This document shows positions 57,427 through 64,000 of a stretch of 64,000 bases of DNA, piece by piece. Positions within the stretch are counted from its first letter, which is position 1. Each line of letters opens with the position of its first letter. Location: positions 23,746,001 through 23,810,000 of the forward strand of contig OY540810.1 of NCBI GenBank assembly GCA_961205875.1, written 5' to 3'. Both the position numbers and the translations under genes were made by a program. Under the pieces are notes generated by a model. The model searched no databases. It was not told the DNA's origin and was given only the letters and a program-made list of their open reading frames with translations. Origin of the DNA: Sialis fuliginosa. Lineage: Eukaryota; Arthropoda; Insecta; Megaloptera; Sialidae.

Positions 57427-57457
57427 CTGATGAAGACAAAAATGTTGAAAATTAAAA
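57427..57457 (+). ncRNA. Hammerhead-like core, degenerate, in the Penelope 3' region
   Basis: CTGATGA (57427-57433), a possible stem GACA-AAAA-TGTT, then GAAA (57447-57450) follow the hammerhead core order about 90 bp from the element's 3' end. Penelope-like elements are known to carry hammerhead ribozymes in their terminal repeats. Stem III (ATTAAAA-T) and stem I pair poorly here, so activity is doubtful. Confidence 0.3.
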
Positions 57458-57630
57458 TAAGCGCTATTAATTAAAATGATTTGAACATTGGTTTAGTTCT
57501 TTAATTAATATTTTGACCTAAAAAAAACCCCTACAAAATAGGTACAGTCGGGACTCGTTTATTGTAACGCTCGTTTAGTTTCAACGCTCGTTTATCGTGA
57601 ATGCCGACATTCGTTTATTGTACATTTTTT

Positions 57631-58480
57631 CTCCTCCTTCACCTCCCACCATTCTCGTGTCATGGCGGTCAAATGCTACTTATGACCAATGACATGAAAG
57701 TGCGGGAAAACTAATATTTCAAATTGGAATGATCAATTTTAATTTTTTTAAAGTGTAAGCAATGAAACAATTTACTTTCAGAATTACAACCATTAATTAC
57801 ATATGTCGATGCATATCAAGAATTTATACAATAATGCCATTATTTTAATTATTATTTATTAAAATAAGAGAGAATGAATCCTTTTTCTTTATTGAACATA
57901 TATTCTTTCGGTTATTATGTTTTAATTTATATTATATTATATTTATATTAAATAATTATTTTTTAAACTTAATAACAGTCAACATTTATTTTTACATGCC
58001 CCCCCCCCAAAAAAAACGAAAAAATAAGAAAAAGAAAAGTTATAATAAAAATAATTTTAAATATAAAAAAAATATTATTGAACATGGAACTCATGTATGG
58101 TTCTCCATACTGTTAATTTCTTCTAAAATAGTACTCTTTTCTGTATTAAGCAGACAATAGTTGACAGTTTCTTAATTAATATAAATTTTCATAGCAATAA
58201 ATAGTTTTTATAATATTCTATTTTAAAAACTCAAAAATTAAATATCTGTATTGAGATATATGTATTTAGTACATCTTAAACACATTTTCAAATAATAATT
58301 AAGTTTTTTAAATTATCTATTATATCAAAAAAAAGGAAATAAATGATAAAATGAATTAATGATTAGGAATACAAAACAGAGAAATACTCATCAACATTTA
58401 TTAAATTATTCATAATATAAAATTACAAAGTAATAGTTTTTAAATTGATAAATATAAACATTTTTTAAATACCTATTTTA
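57631..58480. other. Tigger interior, non-coding
   Basis: AT-rich with a C-tract at 57998-58006. No open frame of interest. Confidence 0.4.
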
Positions 58481-59760
58481 ATATGAAAAAACTAGAATAT
58501 GTCTAGTGACTTTTTTATATATTTAAAACAAATTCTAAAAGAATAAAAAAACATTTGTCAATAAATTAAATTATTCAGAACACAAAATATAAATATTCTT
58601 TAATATCTATTTTAATATAAACAAAATTATTTTAAACAAATTCTTAAAAAAATTAAAAAACATTCTTCAACTAATTAAATTATTCAGAACACAAAATATA
58701 AACATTCTTTTAAAATATTTACTTTAATATAAAAAAAATAGAATATGTCTAGTGACTTTCTTATACATTAAACAAATTCTTAAAGAATTCAAAAACCATT
58801 CCTCAAATTATACTATATTATTATTATAATCACATTATATTATTCAGGTCACAAAATATTATCAGTCTTTTTAATATTTTAACTTGAAAAATATATTATA
58901 TATTAAGATATATTATATAATATATTAAGACTATGTCTAGTTTCTAGTGACTATACATTTTAAACAAATTCTTAAAGAAATATGATAAAAAAATATTTTA
59001 AACAATTTCTTAGAAAAATTAAAAAACAAATTAAATTATTCAGAACACAAAATATAAACATTCTTTTAAAACATTTACTTTAATATAAAAAAATATGTCT
59101 AGTGACTTTCTTATACATTAAATAAATTCTTAAAGAATTCAAAAACCATTCCTCAAATTATACTATATTATTATTATAATCACATTATATTATTCAGGTC
59201 ACAAAATATTATCAGTCTTTTTAAATATATATTTTAACTTGAAAAATATATTATATATTAAGATATATTATATAATATATTAAGACTATGTCTAGTTTCT
59301 AGTGACTATACATTTTAAACAAATTCTTAAATATGATAAAAAAATATTTTAAACAATTTCTTAGAAAAATTAAAAAACAAATTAAATTATTCAGAACACA
59401 AAATATAAACATTCTTTTAAAATATTTACTTTAATATAAAAAAATATGTCTAGTGACTTTCTTATACATTAAACAAATTCTTAAAGAATTCAAAAACCAC
59501 TCCTCAAATTATACTATATTATTATTATAATCACATTATATTATTCAGGTCACAAAATATTATCAGTCTTTTTAAATCTATATTTTAACTTGAAAAATAT
59601 ATTATATATTAAGATATATTATATAATATATTAAGACTATGTCTAGTGTCTAGTGACTATACATTTTAAACAAATTCTTAAAGAAATATGATAAAAAAAT
59701 ATTTTAAACAAATTCTTAGAAAAATAAAAAAATAAATTAAGCTATTCAGAACACAAAATA
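58480..59760. repeat. Satellite-like tandem repeat, about 350 bp, inside the Tigger element
   Basis: AAAAACCATTCCTCAAATTA begins at 58791 and 59141, with a variant at 59492 (periods 350 and 351 bp). Each unit includes CAGGTCACAAAATATTATCA and AAGACTATGTCTAGT. Before the regular array (58480-58740) shorter related pieces repeat every 100-130 bp (TTATTCAGAACACAAAATAT), so the array looks layered. Confidence 0.8.
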
Positions 59761-59939
59761 GTATCACCCTGAGTTGCATAAAGAAAAATTAACCACGTTT
59801 AGTTAATCAGTTGTTTTCAAACCATGATTAATGTTAATTCTAAACTTAATTTCGATTTGCAAATAAACAGTTCACTAAATATGATAATTTTTTACCTTAT
59901 AAAATTTATCATAACCGTTGTTTTTTTGAATTGAAGTAA

Positions 59940-60409
59940 TAACGCTATCTACTGGGTGTTAAATTGTTATGAAATTGCTCGATCTTTTAAAGCATACTGA
60001 ATCTCCGGGCTCAGGGTTTGGGTGCAATTTATCAGGGTTTTGCAAAAAATGATGATGACTAAAAAAAAGGTAGTCAAAAATAGAGTAGGAGGCGCAAAAG
60101 TGAAGATTAGGGTAATGAAAATAAAAATAATAAAATAAAAATAAAAAAGATAAAATAAAATAAAAATGAGGTCTTCATTTACATGTCAGGGTTTACTAAA
60201 ACTAAAATCTGGTCACCCTAGTGGTAATAAATGTATAATAATGTAAATGCTATGCAGTTTATGAGGTACACTTGGCAGCACTTATTTTAAGTCGCTGATT
60301 TCTACTTAATACGCATGCTTTAAAGTCATTATATGTACGATTTCATATAATTTTGGCTACATCTTGTGAGTGGTTGTCATTTACATTTAATACCCAGTAG
60401 ATAGCGTTA
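59940..60409. mobile_element. 470-bp element with 25-bp terminal inverted repeats
   Basis: TAACGCTATCTACTGGGTGT at 59940 and its inverted complement (ACCCAGTAGATAGCGTTA, ending 60409) bound non-coding DNA. Near 60210 is a TGGTCACCCTAG word like a hAT end. No target duplication was recognised. Confidence 0.55.
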
Positions 60410-60537
60410 GCTGGAAGCAAATTTGCTACCATGCAAATTTGCACCCATGCAATTTCTTTAAAATACCGGGCATAAAACTATTAAAAAGAAAAGTCAACAT
60501 TCGCATTAATGTTTTAAATCATACATTGGTTACATCA

Positions 60538-62462
60538 CTAATATATATGATCATTTAAAATTGTAGCAACAATGTCATCACTGTTTAGAAATTGTGGTTC
60601 ACCCAACAAATGTTTCCACGCATTTGACAGTGCAGGTGAAGGTACACTTGTCCAAGCAGTGGCAACTGTGGACATAGTGTCTAGTACATTCCACTGTTTT
60701 AGAAAAGGGACCATGTTATTACAATTTTCCGAATCGGAGAGGACAAGTCTTTTTAAAAATTTCATTTTGTAACTTTTTTTTAGACATTCGATAACACCTT
60801 GGTCCATCGGTTGTAGCAAAGAAGTTACATTGGGTGGTAAATAAACCACTTTGAATAGTGGATTAATTGAATTAAGTAGTTCAACCGATGGATGACATGG
60901 CGCGTTATCGAGAATTAACAAGATTTTATCTTCTCTATTCATCATTCTCTTTTTTACAGAGGGTATGAATAAATTTTCATACCAATCCATAAAAAGATCT
61001 CCTATAAAATTAAAATCAAAATTAATAAAACATAGTAATGGAGTATTTAGAATGAATACTAAATGCATAAAGTATAACAAACAACAGACAAAAACTATGG
61101 TTATGACTTATCAAATACAAATCCCCTAACCATAAAAATTGTAAGAGTTTAGACTTACACGTGTTTCAATAGCAATGCTATCATCATCAGAGTCTTAAAG
61201 ACACTGCATAAAGTATAACAATACAGAAGTATACGAAATATGTACATAAAATATGAAGAGTATGCAGCATATTAAATGTTATTTTAAATTTAGAAGGTAA
61301 CATTCAATAACACAAACTATCATTAACAAATTAAAAATTTATAAAACAGGTGTAGCTTCGACTATATTTCAGAGAGATTGAAATAGAAAAAGTGATAATG
61401 TTATAAAATTAAAGGTTTTCACATTGTCGTGAATGTGGATTTTCTGAAATTCAATAGAAACGAAGTCGAATGAGGATAAGAGAAAAGGAAACAAAACAGA
61501 ATTTTATAAATTTAAATACATAATAGAAATATCGAAAAAAAATTAGTAGATTAAAATAAATGTTGAAATGAAAACAACATACTGCTCATCCAAGCGCTTT
61601 TTTGCCCTCTGTAAATGAGAGGTAGATTCTTCACATTTTTTAAACATCTTGGAGAATTTGATTTTCCAACCATCATTAGCGGCACTTTGTGGCTGCCGGA
61701 TGCATTCGAACAAACCATTAGAGTGACTCGGTCCTTAGGTTGCTTGTATCCAGGAGCTTCGGTTTCGTCTAAGGATGCCAAAGTTTTGTCAGGAAGTAAT
61801 TTAAAATTAAGGCCCGTTTCGTCAGCATTGTATATATTGTCTTTCGAATAATTTCCGTCTGCGATGACTTGTTGTATTGTTTCCTTGAATTCTGTGGCAC
61901 TATTATGGTCCGCCGACAGTTTTTCCCCCTGCACACTAATCTGACGTATTCCGAACCTCCTTTTAAAGTTTGATAACCATCCTTGACTCGCTCTGAACGT
62001 TTCAGGTCCGCCTAGCTCTCGACTGAAAAATAAAGCTTTTTCTTTAATTAGTGGTCCTGATACAGGTATTCCTAAAGTCCGTTTCTGTTTGAACCATTGG
62101 AACAGCAATTTCTCTAAATTGGGTTGCTTTCCGGTATCGATCCTGGTTTGTTTTTTCATTAATTTCAAGCTTTTCTCCGATAACTTATATTTTTTCTGAT
62201 TAAGCACAATTTTTGTTACAGCTGAATTTGAGAGTCTAAATTTTTTAGCCACAGTGGATTTTTTTTCTCCTTTTTCAACGAGTTTAATGACTTCTGCTTT
62301 TTCATACAAAGTGAGCTGCTTGTATTTCGGCCTTTTCCGACTTTTTCCTGCAATGATCAAACTGATCAAACATTCATTGTACACGAACATATTTTTGAAA
62401 TTTTTTGTAGCATGAATTAGAACATTTGTATTCATTTCATATTCAAGACTTTGACTGTACAA
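60538..62462 (-). CDS. Tigger/pogo-type transposase (CENP-B/jerky-like DDE), two exons, apparently intact
   Basis: Exon 62462-61583 joins exon 61001-60538 across a 581-bp GT-AG intron (AGC A|GTATGT; TTATAG|GAGATC), giving SAWMS|RDLFMDWYENLF in frame. Order: N-terminal helix-turn-helix (KYKQLTLYEKAEVIKLVEKG, STVAKKFRLSNSAVTKIV), a second CENP-B-type DNA-binding domain (LLFQWFKQKRTLGIPVSG to NFKRRFGIRQISVQGEKL), then the DDE catalytic domain. The acidic residues are in IYNADETGLNF, LLILDNAPCHPS and QPMDQGVI. The enzyme cuts and pastes its element at TA sites. The true N-terminus is uncertain: ATTGCAG|GAAAAAGTCGG near 62350 looks like an acceptor, so the leading residues of the open frame may be intron. 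The intron carries a 126-bp insertion (61080-61205). Confidence 0.8.
61065..61220 (-). mobile_element. 126-bp ribozyme-bearing retroelement with 15-bp target duplication
   Basis: GCATAAAGTATAACA at 61065-61079 and again at 61206-61220 flanks the insert 61080-61205. On the minus strand the insert begins AGTGTCTTTAAGACT, carries a hammerhead-like core (61190-61152) and ends CATAGTTTTTGTCTGTTGTT. Its downstream 73 bp match 13474-13550. The long, variable target duplication and a terminal hammerhead suit a Penelope-like or retrozyme-like insertion. It sits in the intron of the transposase. Confidence 0.65.
61151..61195 (-). ncRNA. Hammerhead ribozyme candidate (minimal stem III type)
   Basis: Minus strand: AGACT, CTGATGA (61190-61184), then TG-ATAGC-ATT-GCTAT-T as stem-loop II, GAAA (61167-61164), the self-complementary CACGTG as a loopless stem III, TA, then AGTCT. 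AGACT and AGTCT pair as stem I. Cleavage is predicted after GTA, between 61156 and 61155. The layout parallels short-stem-III hammerheads of Penelope-like elements. The 2+1 unpaired nucleotides at the base of stem II are a deviation from consensus. Confidence 0.5.
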
Positions 62463-62562
62463 TATTTTTCAAAAGATTTTAATTTTTTTGATATTCATTA
62501 CATGTTGCGAACGCAACGAAAAACATAGATTTGAAGTTATTTCAGATAGAATTCATAATGTA

Positions 62563-63429
62563 TTATAATTTACACTTACCACAGTCGTCACCTTGCTTTA
62601 CATTTTTGGAACATCTCGGAGAATTTGATTTTTCAACCAGCATTAGCGGCACTTTGTGGCTGCCGGATGCATTCGAAGAAACCATTAGAGTGACTCGGTC
62701 CTTAGGTTGATTGTGTCCGGGGGCTTCGGTCTCGTCTAAGGATGCCAAAGTTTTGTCAGGAAGTAATTTAAAATTAAGGCCCGTTTTGTCAGCATTGTAT
62801 ATATTGTCTTTCGAACAATTTCCGTCTGCGATGACTTGTTGTGTTGTTTCCTTGAATTCTGTGGCACTATCATGGTCCGCCGACAGTTTTTCCCCCTGCA
62901 CACTAATCTGACATATCCCGAACCTCCTTTTAAAGTTTGCCAACCATCCATCACTCGCTCTGAACGTTTCAGGTCCGCCTAGCTCTCGGTTGAAAAATAA
63001 AGCTTTTTCTTTAAATAGTGGTCCTAATACAGGTATTCCTAAAGTCTGTTTCTGTTTGAACCATTGGAACAGCAATTTCTCTAAATTGGGTTGTTTTCCG
63101 GTATCGATCCTGTTTTTTTTTTTCATTAATTTCAAGCTTTCCTCTGATAACTTATATTTTTCCTGATTTAGCACAATTTTTGATACAGCTGAATTTGAGA
63201 GTTCAAATTTTTTAGCCACAGTGGATTGTTTTTCTCCTTTTTCAACGAGTTTAATGACTTCTGCTTTTTCATACAAAGTGAGCTGCTTGTATTTCGGCCT
63301 TTTCCGACTTTTTCCTGCAATGATCAAACCGATCAAACATTCATTGTACACGAACATATTTTTGAAATTTTTTGTAGAATGAATTAGAACATTTGTATTC
63401 ATTTCATATTCAAGACTTTGATTGTACAA
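62563..63429 (-). pseudogene. Tandem duplicate of the transposase N-terminal half, copy 2
   Basis: The 288-codon frame parallels the intact transposase through both DNA-binding domains and the first catalytic aspartate, then ends after SPRCSKNVK with the unrelated QGDDCGKCKL. The second half of the DDE domain is missing. NADETG has become NADKTG. A donor-like sequence (GTAAGT) follows GGKC/GK at about 62575, so it could in principle splice, but no partner exon is visible before copy 1. It is probably non-functional, or acts only as a DNA-binding fragment. Confidence 0.75.
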
Positions 63430-63529
63430 TATTTTTCAAAAGATTTTAATTTTTTTGATATTCATTGCATATTGCGAACGCAACGAAAAACATAGATTTG
63501 AAGTTATTTCAGATAGAATTCATAATGTA

Positions 63530-64000
63530 TTATAATTTACACTTACCACAGTCGTCACCTTGCTTTACATTTTTGGAACATCTCGGAGAATTTGATTTTT
63601 CAACCAGCATTAGCGGCACTTTGTGGCTGCCGGATGCATTCGAAGAAACCATTAGAGTGACTCGGTCCTTAGGTTGATTGTGTCTGGGGGCTTCGGTCTC
63701 GTCTAAGGATGCCAAAGTTTTGTCAGGAAGTAATTTAAAATTAAGGCCCGTTTTGTCAGCATTGTATATATTGTCTTTCGAACAATTTCCGTCTGCGATG
63801 ACTTGTTGTATTGTTTCCTTGAATTCTGTGGCACTATCATGGTCCGCCGACAGTTTTTCCCCCTGCACACGAATCTTACATATCCCGAACCTCCTTTTAA
63901 AGTTTGCCAACCATCCATCACTCGCTCTGAACGTTTCAGGTCCGCCTAGCTCTCGGTTGAAAAATAAAGCTTTTTCTTTAATTAGTGGTCCTAATACAGG
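63530..64000 (-). pseudogene. Tandem duplicate of the transposase N-terminal half, copy 3 (cut by window edge)
   Basis: From the right edge the minus strand reads PVLGPLIKEKALFFNRELGG, continues through GWLANFKRRFGICKIRVQGE and NADKTGLNFKLLP, and ends in the same QGDDCGKCKL as copy 2. It is almost identical to copy 2, including the DKTG change, so the two arose by a recent duplication. The rest lies beyond 64,000. Confidence 0.72.

Larger units (their letters stand above)
51771..57544. mobile_element. Head-to-head pair of Penelope-like elements (2.7-kb inverted repeat)
   Basis: The left arm 51771-54452 and right arm 54865-57544 are inverted complements of 2682 and 2680 bp with very few differences. 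The 412-bp centre (54453-54864) is the 5' part of the left copy only. So the left copy (minus) is complete at the 5' side and the right copy (plus) is 5' truncated. Both end, at their 3' sides, in CCCCTACAAAATAGGTA. Truncated and inverted partial copies are known for Penelope-like elements. The near-identity implies a very recent event, gene conversion, or an assembly artefact. Confidence 0.85.
57545..64000 (-). mobile_element. Tigger/pogo transposon, minus orientation, running off the right edge
   Basis: The left terminus begins CAGTCGGGACTCGTTTATTG, preceded by TA, and contains repeated GCTCGTTTA words (57571-57594) and ATTCGTTTATTG. The transposase lies on the minus strand at 60538-62462, so this is the element's 3' end; the 5' terminus is beyond 64,000. 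The interior holds a 350-bp tandem repeat, a small TIR element (59940-60409), a ribozyme-bearing insert in the transposase intron, and tandem copies of the transposase 5' half. The end abuts the Penelope pair with no spacer. Confidence 0.65.
61632..64000 (-). repeat. 967-bp tandem repeat of the transposase 5' half, at least 2.4 copies
   Basis: GGTCCTTAGGTTG occurs at 61730, 62697 and 63664, exact 967-bp steps (in the first copy the next bases differ). Copies are 61632-62598, 62599-63565 and 63566 onward. Copies 2 and 3 are nearly identical; copy 1 has many more differences. Each unit holds the helix-turn-helix domains and the first part of the DDE domain plus upstream intron. Confidence 0.88.

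Noticed and set aside
62736..62954. 72-codon minus-strand frame (also at 63703-63921)
   Set aside because: Alternative frame of the duplicated transposase segments.
1..64000. tRNA, rRNA or CRISPR features
   Set aside because: No cloverleaf with A and B boxes, rRNA core or regular repeat-spacer pattern was recognised by eye; tRNAscan-SE would settle the tRNA question.

Overview
The window is AT-rich nuclear DNA of an animal, almost certainly an insect and perhaps a hemipteran. Reasons: spliced genes with GT-AG introns, an insect-type neuropeptide GPCR, and abundant Helitron, hAT, pogo/Tigger and Penelope-like elements. The species cannot be fixed from the sequence. There are only two recognisable host genes and part of a third. 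Most of the 64 kb is transposon sequence, much of it nested.

Layout. At 0-4.2 kb there is a hairpin element (825-1021), a small hAT element (2679-2992), a likely first coding exon of an unidentified minus-strand gene whose product begins MGQCMSHK (3115-3285), and a 139-bp MITE (3980-4118). At 6694-8956 (+) lies a complete seven-exon geranylgeranyl diphosphate synthase gene. From 14568 to 50965 (-) lie the last three coding exons of a rhodopsin-family neuropeptide receptor, best matched to the trissin receptor. Its 5' exons (TM1-TM3) were not found and probably lie past the right edge. Its 31.5-kb and 4.1-kb introns are packed with mobile DNA: hAT elements with 8-bp target duplications, a nested stack at 24.2-26.2 kb, a foldback element at 26.7-28.0 kb, a tandem Helitron array at 29.96-35.74 kb whose empty site survives in a neighbouring repeat, pogo-like MITEs, and a Helitron at 48.4-50.7 kb carrying a Transib-like insertion.

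From 51.8 to 57.5 kb two Penelope-like retroelement copies sit head to head as a nearly perfect 2.7-kb inverted repeat. One encodes an apparently intact 725-aa RT/GIY-YIG protein; the other lacks its 5' part. From 57,545 to the right edge runs a minus-strand Tigger/pogo transposon with an intact-looking split transposase. The N-terminal half of that transposase is repeated in tandem (967-bp period, at least 2.4 copies).

The most unusual signal is a tiny element at 61,080-61,205 with a 15-bp target duplication. It carries a hammerhead-ribozyme-like core. A shorter copy at 13,474-13,550, with its own 11-bp target duplication, starts 2 nt from the cleavage site predicted from that core. This suggests a minimal, ribozyme-processed retroelement.
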